Below, one piece after another: positions 21,181-30,700 of a DNA stretch of 46,229 nucleotides. This DNA is from a virus. Where the stretch lies: the IMG/VR virus record IMGVR_UViG_3300045110_000289, positions 1 through 46,229 of that record; one strand, 5' to 3'. The translations under genes and the position numbers were made by a program. Under the pieces are notes generated by a model. The model ran no database searches, had not been told where the DNA came from, and saw only the letters and a list, made by a program, of their open reading frames with translations. The stretch's first letter is position 1; every line of letters begins with the position of its first letter.

Positions 21181-21441
21181 CTATGTCGCCGGCGGACCAG
21201 GCGGCGCGGACGTTGCGCCTGGCGAAGCAGGAGAGCTTCTGGCTCGGCGTCGCGTTCGGGATGCTGATGACGACGATCGCGCTGTTTCGATCGCTGACGT
21301 GCTGGTGACCGGCGCGCCCTTCTCGAGATACGCGAGCACCTGAGCGTCGGTGACGTCCTCGAGCTCGCGCGCGAGCAGCGTCGCGAGCCGCCGGCGGGCG
21401 AGCTCGAACCGCACCGATCCGATCGGCGTCGGGGTGATCAT
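21181..21441 (-). CDS. Small protein at the end of the late stream, 86 aa
   Basis: The first ~45 residues look like a protein (RFELARRRLATLLARELEDVTDAQVLAYLEKG, a helical unit). The last ~40 residues are Ser/Arg/Pro-rich and lie antisense to the small plus-strand membrane gene. The ATG at 21441 overlaps the upstream gene's stop as ATGA. It is the last gene of the leftward stream. Confidence 0.5.
   Translation of the reverse strand: MITPTPIGSVRFELARRRLATLLARELEDVTDAQVLAYLEKGAPVTSTSAIETARSSSSASRTRRRARSSPASPGATSAPPGPPAT
21183..21308 (+). CDS. Tiny membrane protein, 41 aa
   Basis: The product (MSPADQAARTLRLAKQESFW...) has a hydrophobic helix (WLGVAFGMLMTTIALF) at residues 20-35 and a basic N-terminus. 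It follows the lipoprotein by 11 bp, but no strong ribosome site is seen. It overlaps the 3' end of the minus-strand gene 21181-21441, so one of the two may be artefactual. It could be a small holin-like peptide, with low certainty. Confidence 0.4.
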   Translation: MSPADQAARTLRLAKQESFWLGVAFGMLMTTIALFRSLTCW

Positions 21442-22007
21442 GGTTTCAGGACCGCATAGAGCACGCCGGCAATGCCGAGCAAGCTGCTGATGAACGCGAA
21501 CCCCCCGAGCAGGATCGCGGCGCCTTGGCTGAGCCCTTCACTCTTGCCCGAGGTCGAGGCCGTCGCCCGCTCCAACAGCGACAGCCGCTCGATGATCGGA
21601 TTGATGACGCGCTCGGTTTGGCTCGCCACGGCCGACGCCGTCGCCGCCACCTGATTGCGGAGGGTTTCCGCCGTCGCCTGCTGCGTCGTCGCGAGCGTCG
21701 TCACCGCCGAGAGGAGTTGCGCGGCCGTCGCCGCGGCATTTGCCACATCGACCGATCGGATCTTGTCGAGCCGATCGGATTCCAGATGCCGGATGTCCTT
21801 GCTGTACTCCGCGCGGAGCTTCGCCAGGTCCTCCATTCGCTGAATCTGAGCGTCTGCGAGGCGCGCCCGCAAGTCGCCCATGTCGTCGATGCGCTTGATC
21901 GCCGCTTCGACGAGGTCGAGGACGTTCTTCGACGGATCGATCACTGGCACGCCCGCCGCATCGACGGCCGGACCCCGTCCGCCACTACCGAGGTTTCTCT
22001 CCGTCAC
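21438..22007 (-). CDS. Coiled-coil protein with C-terminal membrane anchor
   Basis: The 189-aa protein has a long coiled coil (about residues 28-135; e.g. AIKRIDDMGDLRARLADAQIQRMEDLAKLRAEY) and a C-terminal hydrophobic helix (AAILLGGFAFISSLLGIAGVLYAVL). It is placed next to the two-helix membrane protein, so it may be part of a lysis or membrane complex. Its shape is that of a tail-anchored protein. No family assigned. Confidence 0.6.
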   Translation of the reverse strand: MTERNLGSGGRGPAVDAAGVPVIDPSKNVLDLVEAAIKRIDDMGDLRARLADAQIQRMEDLAKLRAEYSKDIRHLESDRLDKIRSVDVANAAATAAQLLSAVTTLATTQQATAETLRNQVAATASAVASQTERVINPIIERLSLLERATASTSGKSEGLSQGAAILLGGFAFISSLLGIAGVLYAVLKP

Positions 22008-22009
22008 GT

Positions 22010-22309
22010 TCAGTCTCCCACCAGCGGCGGCGGCGGCGGCCCGACTTTGGGCACCGTGATCGGTTTGGTGTCCCCCGGCAGGATCAGGGCGACCGGGCGC
22101 ACGGTGACGGAGCGCAGCGCGATGATGGCGAACCCGATCACCGAGAGGATCGCGGGCAGGTAGCGCAGCGGGACCAACGCGGCGACTTCCGGCAGCGAAA
22201 AGATGCCGAGGAGCGTGGTCGCCACGCCGAACCAGGTCGTCCGGCTCGAGAGCAGCGAGATCGCGTAGTAGGTGACGGTGGGCGGCGGCCGGGCGGTGTC
22301 ATCGGTCAT
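22010..22309 (-). CDS. Two-helix membrane protein, holin candidate
   Basis: The 99-aa protein has two hydrophobic stretches (about residues 15-45 and 50-67), a short polar N-terminus and a Pro-rich tail (PKVGPPPPPLVGD). Size and shape fit a class II-like holin, and it sits near the end of the late stream. The ATG at 22309 overlaps the upstream gene as ATGA. The holin call rests on topology only. Confidence 0.55.
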   Translation of the reverse strand: MTDDTARPPPTVTYYAISLLSSRTTWFGVATTLLGIFSLPEVAALVPLRYLPAILSVIGFAIIALRSVTVRPVALILPGDTKPITVPKVGPPPPPLVGD

Positions 22310-22722
22310 AGGGTGCCTGCTTTCGTGCGCCACGCCGCGCGCGCTTGCGCCGGGGTGCGCTGAGGTAGCGCCGGCGTCAGCGGTGGGCTGACCGCCGCGC
22401 GCAGCGTGTTGATCTCCGTCCGGAGGACGTTCACTTCGTCGAGCAGCATCAGCGCCAACGCCAACAGGGCGATCCCGACCGCATCGATCTCGGCTTGCGC
22501 GGAGAGTTCCGGGGTCGCGGTCGGGGCTGTCTCGAGGACATTCTGGGCGGCGTTGATCTGCGGGCCGGTCCACGCCGTTGCTTTCTTCAACGTGTAGGCA
22601 TTCGTCCCCGGCAGATGTTGCACGCCGGCCGTCGCATCGAGCGCGCGGAGCTGCGCCAGGAGACTCGACGGATCGGGTTGCGTTCCGCGCAGCACGGTGA
22701 AGGCTTGATAGAACGCGGCCAT
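22306..22722 (-). CDS. Hypothetical protein after the fibre gene, 138 aa
   Basis: The protein is Ala/Leu-rich with a helical segment (IALLALALMLLDEVNVLRTEINTLRAA, residues about 83-110) preceded by TGPQINAAQNVLETAP. The ATG at 22722 overlaps the fibre stop (TAATG). It may be a fibre chaperone or a minor tail protein, but no motif proves it. Confidence 0.55.
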   Translation of the reverse strand: MAAFYQAFTVLRGTQPDPSSLLAQLRALDATAGVQHLPGTNAYTLKKATAWTGPQINAAQNVLETAPTATPELSAQAEIDAVGIALLALALMLLDEVNVLRTEINTLRAAVSPPLTPALPQRTPAQARAAWRTKAGTL

Positions 22723-24713
22723 TAGTTCACCTCGTACGTGATCGCCCCGTCGACTTCGATCGTGTTCGTTTGGTTGGAAAAGGCCCCGCCCACGACCCGC
22801 GTGACGTAGATCCCGATCCCGGCCGCCGTCAGGATATAGCCCACCTCTGGCACGCCGGGCGTGACGACCAGATACGCCCCCGTCGTCAGATTGGCCTTGG
22901 TCGCCACGAATCCAGGGGGTTGCGCGATGATCAGACTGCCGGGCGTCCCGGTCGTCGTGCTCGAGTTGAGATAGAACCACACGGTGAGATTGCGCCCCTT
23001 CAACGTGTAGCTGTAGTTGACTTGGTCGCCGGCATCCACGCCCCAGCCACCCACGGACGCGGTGAAGTTCCCGGCCGCATACGGGATATTGATCGGCGCG
23101 CCCTGCTCATGCGCCACGAGCCGCCAGACCGTCAGGGTCGCATCGTATTGAAACACCGCGACGCCGAGGCCGGCCGCGAGTGACGTGAGGCCGCTCGTCG
23201 CGAACAGCTTCAGCTTGCCCAGCGCCGTCCCGCTCGCGTGGTTATGCGCGAAATCAACCTGTCCCGCCCCTTTGGAGACGATTGTGAGGAACTGCCCCGC
23301 CAGCCCGGCCGCGATGCCTTGCACCGTCAGGAGGCTGGCGTTGTTCGCGTAGATCACCAGATCGCCAGTGCCCGCCGGAATCGCCAAGGCGGTCTGCGTT
23401 CCGGTCGTCGGCGGCGCGCTCGTGCCGGTGACGCCGCTCCGCGCGGCGAGGTCCGCGACCAAGTTGGTGATCTGCGCTTCGGTCAGCGTGACAGGATCGC
23501 TCCCGGCGGCCGCATGACTCGCCGCGTGCGCGGTCGGCGTGCGCGCATCACTCAGGCGACTGTCGTTGCCTTGCGCCGCGGTGTTCGCCGCGGTGCCGTA
23601 GACCTGCTGACTCCCGGTGAGCTTGCTCGAGGCGTCGAGGCCCGCGTAGCCGCTCGCGGCGTTCTTGTTGGCGGTCGCTTCCTTCGCGGCGAGCGCGGCC
23701 GCCAGGTCGGTCTGTGCCGAGAGCGTGCCGGTGATGCTGCCCCAGGTATCCGCCCCAGGCGGCCCCGTCGCGCCGGTCGGTCCGATGGCGCCGGTGGGAC
23801 CCGTTGCGCCGGTGGCACCCGTGGCGCCTGGGGCGCCGTCGACGCCGTCGATCCCGTCGGCGCCTGGGGGGCCGGTCGGGCCCGTGGGTCCGGCCGCGCC
23901 GGTGGCGCCAGTCGGGCCGGTGGCGCCCGTGGCCCCGGTGGCGCCCGTCGCGCCCGCAGGTCCGAGCGCCCCGGTGGCCCCGGTCGCGCCCGTCGCCCCT
24001 GCGCCGCCGGTGGCGCCGGTCGGGCCCGTGGGCCCGGTCGGTCCTGCGGGGCCGGTCGGCCCGATCGGCCCGTCCGCGATGATGCGGAACAGCAGCACCT
24101 CGCTCTGGTCCCCGTGCACCGTCGCCGAGCCGAAGATCGCGCCGCCGGGTTCGTTCACGACATAGAGGTCGACGAAATCGCCCGCCACGAGGTAAATCTC
24201 GGCCCCGAGGAACGCCGACCGCAATTCCGCCGCGGCCCCGGTTTTCCACCAGCTCGAAAAGATCGAGCCGTTGCGGCGGAGCGCGAGCTCTACCGTGCCG
24301 GCGGAGTTCCAGATCACCAGCGTCTCGGCGCTCACCCAATAGGCGCCTTCCTTGACGACGGTGATGCGGTGGGTGTTGACGGTGAGGCTGTGCAGGTTGT
24401 CCGGATCGCCGACCGCCCCGTCGTCGCTGTCGAGCGGGATCGCGTTGCCGGTCGTGATCGCCTGCGCGCCGCTGTTGTAGGCGCGGCAGAACGTCTGCGC
24501 GCCGAGCGGGCCGGTGGTGCCCGCGGGGCCGGTGGCCCCGGTAGCGCCGGTGGGTCCTGCCGCGCCGGTGGCGCCGGTCGGTCCCGCGGGACCGGTTGGA
24601 CCGACGATGCCCCCGGTGCCCCCGCTGCCGGCGGTCGTGGCCGGCATGTTGTCCTGCCGGCGGATCGGCGTCCGCACCTGACCCGCCTCGACCTTCCGTT
24701 GGCGACTGCCCAT
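22722..24713 (-). CDS. Collagen-like tail fibre with C1q-like domain
   Basis: The 663-aa protein has Gly-X-Y collagen-like repeats in two blocks (about residues 35-70 and 215-335, [13 protein letters not shown] type), split by a C1q/TNF-like beta domain (about 72-214, with [11 protein letters not shown] and [11 protein letters not shown]). The C-terminal 300 aa are beta-rich with a phage-fibre SHAAAGSDP segment. Such trimeric collagen-C1q architecture is used by fibres and spore-surface proteins. It should be the distal receptor-binding or shaft protein. ATG at 24713 abuts the ejection protein stop. Confidence 0.8.
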   Translation of the reverse strand: MGSRQRKVEAGQVRTPIRRQDNMPATTAGSGGTGGIVGPTGPAGPTGATGAAGPTGATGATGPAGTTGPLGAQTFCRAYNSGAQAITTGNAIPLDSDDGAVGDPDNLHSLTVNTHRITVVKEGAYWVSAETLVIWNSAGTVELALRRNGSIFSSWWKTGAAAELRSAFLGAEIYLVAGDFVDLYVVNEPGGAIFGSATVHGDQSEVLLFRIIADGPIGPTGPAGPTGPTGPTGATGGAGATGATGATGALGPAGATGATGATGATGPTGATGAAGPTGPTGPPGADGIDGVDGAPGATGATGATGPTGAIGPTGATGPPGADTWGSITGTLSAQTDLAAALAAKEATANKNAASGYAGLDASSKLTGSQQVYGTAANTAAQGNDSRLSDARTPTAHAASHAAAGSDPVTLTEAQITNLVADLAARSGVTGTSAPPTTGTQTALAIPAGTGDLVIYANNASLLTVQGIAAGLAGQFLTIVSKGAGQVDFAHNHASGTALGKLKLFATSGLTSLAAGLGVAVFQYDATLTVWRLVAHEQGAPINIPYAAGNFTASVGGWGVDAGDQVNYSYTLKGRNLTVWFYLNSSTTTGTPGSLIIAQPPGFVATKANLTTGAYLVVTPGVPEVGYILTAAGIGIYVTRVVGGAFSNQTNTIEVDGAITYEVN

Positions 24714-27700
24714 TTACTTCGCCGCCTTCGGGGGGCCGAAGAGGAGCGCGAGCGGGTTATGGGTCGTGCCGTGCTCGAGCGCGACGAAGCCGTCGACGGT
24801 GCGTTGCACCTGCGCTGAGGGATAGCGGAAGAGGATCCCAGCCGCCGCATTCGTCGCTTTCCAGAACGCCGCGTCCGCCTCGCCCTGGTGGATCTGCTGC
24901 GCGAGTTGCGTCACGAGCGTGATCGGCCGGAGCGCCGCGGGCCCTTCATAGCCGCGCGTGCCGGCCTCGCCGCCGGTCGCGATCTTGGCCGCGCCGGCGA
25001 GCTCGCGCAGCCCGACCATCATGTTCATCGTGTCGCCGAGGATCTGGCCGCCGACGTTCTGCAAATACGCGGGCCAGTCCTGACAGGTCGTCCGCGTCGC
25101 ACAGCGGAGGCCTTCGGTCGCGAGCGCCGGCAGGATTGTGAGCAGCGAGAGATGCCCGAGGAACGTCAGGACCTCCGACGGCTTCGCGAAATCCGTCGCA
25201 CTCGCCCGCTCCGCCGTCGCGTTGTAGACGGTGTTGCCGTAGCTGTAGAACGTCATGAAGAGCTTCGCGACGGCGCTGCCGCGTTGCACCTGGGCGAGAT
25301 CTTTGATCTGCCCGCCGCCCTGCGAATCGAGCACGCCCTGGTCGGCGAGCGCGATCGCACGCGCTTCGTCGTTCCCGGCCGCCATCGCTTTCTCGTAGCC
25401 GCCGAGCCACGTCGGAATGTCGGCGACGCGCTGCGCGATCCCGATGTGCCACAGGTAGCCGTCGAGAATCGTCTGCTGTGTCACGTGATCGCCGCTGACC
25501 GTGCGGACGGCCTGGTCGAACCAGCCGCCCGGTTGCCGAAGCTGCTGCCGCAGGTCGTGCAGATCTTGCGTCGCGGTCGACACCCGCGAGCGCATCATCG
25601 GCGAGACCTCAGCGATCCAGGTCGCGGTGTGCTGCATCGTCGCCGCGTCGCGCAGCCAGCGCTTCATGCCGCGCGCCACCCACACCGGCCCGACGCGGCT
25701 CATGCCGTTGAAGAGGCCGAGCGGCTGCTGCAGCGCCGTCCAGAGATTCCAGCCCATGCCGGCGATCTGCGTGCGCGTGCGGAGGAAGGTCGCCGCGGTG
25801 TCGAGCACGCCCGGCTGGCCCGCGCCGGCCGACGAACCGAGCGCGAGGTCCTGCAGCATGCTCGTGAACTGGTCGTAGAGGAGATCGCCCTTCGTCGCGA
25901 GCACCTTCGTCTGATAGAGCGCCTCCGAAACTTTGCTGTCGCGCAGCAGCCGCGTCGTATCGATCAGCATCTCGTGATGCGTGAGGTCGTGAATCACCTG
26001 GTCGAGGTGCGCGAACGCGACGCCGAGATCGAGCTTGAGCGGCAGCGTCACGTTCTGCACGCGCGCCTCGACGTGGCCGCGCTTCGTGGTTGTGCGGACG
26101 TAGGCGGCCGACGTCGCGAGCTTCGCGTCGGTCGCGGCCACGTGTTGCCCGGCGCGCGCCGCTTTCCGTCCGTCGTAGGCCAGCGGATAGTAGCCGCCGG
26201 CGAGCTCGCCGAACTTGGTGGTGACCGGCAGCGCCTCGACCTTCTCCGGCGTGAGCCCGGTCAGCCGCTCTTGCTTGGCGGCGATCTCCGGCCAATATGT
26301 ATTGAGGTAGTCCCAGGTGGATTGGACAAACGTCCAGTCACGCTCGTCGAGCGTGTCGAGGATCGCGCCGACCTGCTGGGCGTTCACCTTCAGCCGTGGG
26401 TCGGCGAGGATGCGATCGCGCGACGTCTGGTTGCCCCAGTTGAGCGCGATGGCGAGGCGTCCTTCCTTTGACAGGCTCGCCTGAATCGCCGGGATGAACC
26501 GCTTCTCGTTCAGCGTGCCGAGCTCGCGCCCCGGATACGCCGTCTCGAGGATCGCCGTGTAGGCGGCGCCGGCGTCCTGCTTGCGCACCTCTTCCGCGTC
26601 CGCGGCCGCGTTGATCGGGCGGATGAACGCTTCCCACATCGGCCCCCCGTCGACGTGGCCATCGAGCGCGCGCGCGAGGATCGCGAGCTTGGTATGCGAC
26701 GCGAACCAGCGCGACACCTTGCGCCATTTCTCGTCGCCCGGCCGGAACTCGAGCGGCACCGTCTGGAGATCGTGGTGCTCGCGGATCGAGGCGACGAGCC
26801 CATCGCGCACGACGGCGAAGTCGCGCTCGTCGACCGCTTTGAGCAGCGTGTTCTTCAACTGCGCCAGGTGCACGAGCGCCTTCAGGCCGTCCGTCACGCC
26901 GACGAACTGCTCGACCGTGAGCTCCTGATAGTTGACGTGCCGCGTGTCGTCGAGGAGTGCCTCGGGGAGATCCACCGGGAGGCCTTGTGACTCGAGGCCC
27001 TCCACCCACTTGCGCATCGAGACCAGGCGATCGAGCACTTTGGGCGAGGCCTTCGCGAAGCTGTAGCGGTCGAGCACGCCGTCCCACTGATCGAGGTAGC
27101 TGCCGCCGGCGAGGCCGAGGCGGGCGCGGGCGGCGGTCCTGTTGTGACTCTCGACCCAGGCGGCGCGGTCGGTCACGTCGTCTTTCGCGCGGGTCGCTTC
27201 GCGCGCCAGGGCCTCGTTGAACAACTGCTGCTGCTTCGAGACGATCGCCTGATCGAACTCCTGCCGAGCCGCTTGCTCAATCGCCCGGACGCCCGCGTGC
27301 CGGGCGGCGCTCGCGAAGACCTGCGGGGTGAGGGTGCGGACTGTGGCGCCGGCGATCCGTTGCTGGGCGGCGTCGCGGAAGACCGACGCCGGCGGAATGC
27401 CGCCGCGAATCGTGGCCGCGCCGCCGCGCGCCTGTGCCTTCAGCGCACTGACTTCGCGGTCGCCAAACGCCGCCGTCGCGCGCACGGCGCCCTGGCCTTC
27501 CCGCTCAGCGAGGCGCACATGCGGGGTTACGGTGCGTTGGAGTTTCCGCAGCGCCTTCATCTCCGCGCGCACGATCGCGTCCCGATCCTCGTCCGCGACG
27601 GCCGCGTGCGCTGACTCGCCGAGCGTCCCGTCGAGCAGTAGGGAGCCGTGCTCCGCGAGCATCCGGCGCGTCGTCTCCTGCTCGATCGCGGCCTTCATCG

Positions 27701-30700
27701 GCGGCGCCTGCGCGACCGCGGCGAGCAGCTCGTCGCCGCTCGAGAAGCCAAACATCTCCGCAACGAGATTCGGATCGACGCCCTCCTCGGACGTGGTGTA
27801 GACGTAGGGCCGCGGCAGTGACTTGAGGCGCTCCTTCCCGTAGCGGTCGACGATCAGATCCTTCGCGAGCTTCAAGGGGCCACGCACCGCGTCGAGCGCC
27901 TGATACACCGGCTGCGCTTGCGTCTCGCTCGTGACGATGGCCTGGATCGCGTCGCGCTGGGTTTTCCAGATGGCCGTCTGCTCGCGGCGGACCTCGGCGA
28001 GGAGTTGCTGATCGAGGCGCTCGCGGGCGGTCCGGTTCGCGTCGGTGATCGTCTTGGTGTAGAGGCTGAACTCGGCGTCGCTCATGCCGGCGGACGCGGC
28101 CGTCGTGAAAAGCGCCGGGATACCGCGCGAGGCCTCGGCCTCCGCGATCGCCTGGTCGCTGGCGAGCAACCGGTCGAGGATCGCGCGGACCTCGGGCGTC
28201 AACTTTACGTTCAGCTTCGTCAGCGAGCCGTAGACGCCGACCAGCCAGGCGCGGAAGCGACTGAACGCGGCGCGCAGGCCGACGCTCGGCGCTTTCCCCT
28301 CGAACAGGTAGCCTTCGAACTCGCGCGCCCACTGCTCGTGATGCTCGCGCGTGATGGCGTCGCGGCTCTCGACGCCGAAGCGCTGGAGCGTCGCGCCGTA
28401 GTCGGCCAGGACCTTGCGCTGCGCGTCGGTGAGCGTCGACGGGTCGCGTTGCGTCAGGACGTCGGCGGCATCGCCGAACACCTCGAGGAAGAAGTGTCCC
28501 ATCTCGTGCAGGAACGTCGACGGGTCGGCTTTCTCGAGCAGGCTGATCGTGAACTGGTGATCGGCGCCGAAACGGATCGAGCCGCGGCGGTCCGGCGCGC
28601 CGGTCGGCGGAGCGGCGACGGCGGTTTGCAGGAATTCTTTCCGCTCGGTCGCTGTGACGGCGGTGCCGTCCTTGTGAGTGACCGTGACGATCGAGTCGTC
28701 GAAGACGACGACGTTGTGGGATCCGTCGCCGGCCTGCCGTGAACCTTGATCGAGATAGCGGATGCCAGGAATGCCCAACGCCTGCAACGCCGCCGACGCC
28801 GCCGCCCGCTCCTGCTCGACCGGCACGTTCGAACCCGTCTGCCAGCCGACCGCTTGATCGCGGAGCGCGGCGTAGGCGCTCTTGCCGGTGGCCTGCGAAA
28901 CGTCTTTCAGTGTGGTGAACTCCTCGTCGATCGACCGCTGGACGAGCGGAATCAACGCGCGCTGGATCGTCTCGCTCTGCTCCGACAACGGTGCGTCCCA
29001 ATCGAGCATTGTCGCGATGTGCTCGTCGGGAATGTCGACCTGGTAGAGAAACCCCTTCGACTCAGCCTGCTCGAGCCGGCCGGCGAGCGCGTTCCAGTCC
29101 TTCGTCCACGTCTGCCATTGCTTGTCGGTGGCGTGGCTCTCGCGGTAGGCGTCGCCGAGCGATTGCTGAATGTCGCGGTCGTTGAGGCGAAGATTATTGG
29201 CCTCGACGGCGGTCAACATCTCACGCTGCGTCTTCGTCAGCCGGGCTTGCTGCCAGGGCTTGCCGTTGATCGTGAGCGCGCCCGCACGGGCTAGATCGCG
29301 CTGATATCCGCCCGCGACGTCCTGGTTTTCCGCGAAGTAGAGCCCATGGCCGAACGCCTGCGCGCCCTCGCCCGTTCCGATCTTCTCGCTACTGAACCGA
29401 TCAAAGTCATGCGGCGATCCGTGGTAGAGCGCCTGAAACAATTCGTCGAACAGCGCGCCGACCTTCGACGCGTGCTTCGTCGGCGTCCCCTTCTCGCTCG
29501 TCAACGCGAACGGCAACGCAAATTCCGGCGTCGCGATCTCCTGCTCGCGCACGCCTTCGGTCCCGGGCAACACGGGCTGCGCCTCGCCCGGCGCGGTCTC
29601 GTCCTTCGGCCCCTGATGGAATTCCGTGACGTCGAAATCGACCGGCCGCCACGAGTCACGCCACCACGCGACGCGCTCGTCCATCCGCACGTCGGCTCGC
29701 AGTTCGTCGGTGCCCGGCAGGCCTCGGAGGTTCGGCGGGTTCCGGATGATCTCGTCGAGTTGGTCGAACAGGATGTTGACGTTCTCGATCCAGGCGAAGC
29801 GCGGATCCTGCTGCAACCGTTGCTGCATGACGTCGAACGGCAAGCCCGTGATCGGCCGGCCCGCGCCGTCCTTCGCCGTGGCCGCGCGAAACACCTTCCC
29901 CACGCCGGCGACGGCGCCGAACTTCAGCCCGCTCTTGAGATCGGCGAGCTCGCCGCGCCAGCCCGACGACGACTCTTCGTTGAGACCGCCGTTGTCGGCG
30001 ATCGCGCGCAGCAGATCGAGCGGATCGTGCCCGCTGTCCTGGTAGCTCTCGTTGAGGTCCTGCCAGGCGGCGAACCGGAAATCGAATTCCGCGCGGAGGT
30101 CGACCGGGTCGACGGTCGGGTCTAGGGTTTGGGCGGCGTCGTGGAAGTGGGTAAAGAGGCCTTCGACATGCTCGGCTTCCCGACGGGCCCTCTGGGCCGG
30201 ACGCTCGCGCTCTCGCGGGAAGCTTGGCGCAATGCGGTTCCGGGCAGGGCGCCCTTCGCCACCAGCTCCGCTGCGCGTTTCAGATTCGGCGCCATCAGGA
30301 CCCTCACTCTCTGCGGTTGCGGCCGCGGTGTCAAGTCGGGCGGCGGCGCGGGTCTCCATCGCCTGCGCCCGCAACTGCTCGCCGTTCAGCTGGGCGGCTT
30401 CGTCCGGCGTCTCCGGAATCGCGATCCCCTGCGCCGCGAGTTCGCCGGCCGACACGGTCGAGCGATCGGAAGGCCCGCCGACGATGTTGTAGAGCGGGCC
30501 GGACGGGCCGTGCCCCAGGAACGTCGCGGAGACAGGATTGGCCTGCACGTCACCGCTGGCGGTGATCGCCTCACCGGCGGGCTGCGTGTCAGCCGGCAGG
30601 GGGGTCTCGGCCAGCGCAGGACTTGAGGCTTCCGGCGCAGCACTTGGAGCCTCTGAGGGCGTTTGTGTAGCGTCCGGAGGACGTTCCTGCAGCACCGCCA

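Noticed and set aside
23238-24818. Plus-strand Gly/Ala/Arg-rich frame opposite the fibre
   Set aside because: It is the antisense of the collagen-like GXY repeat.
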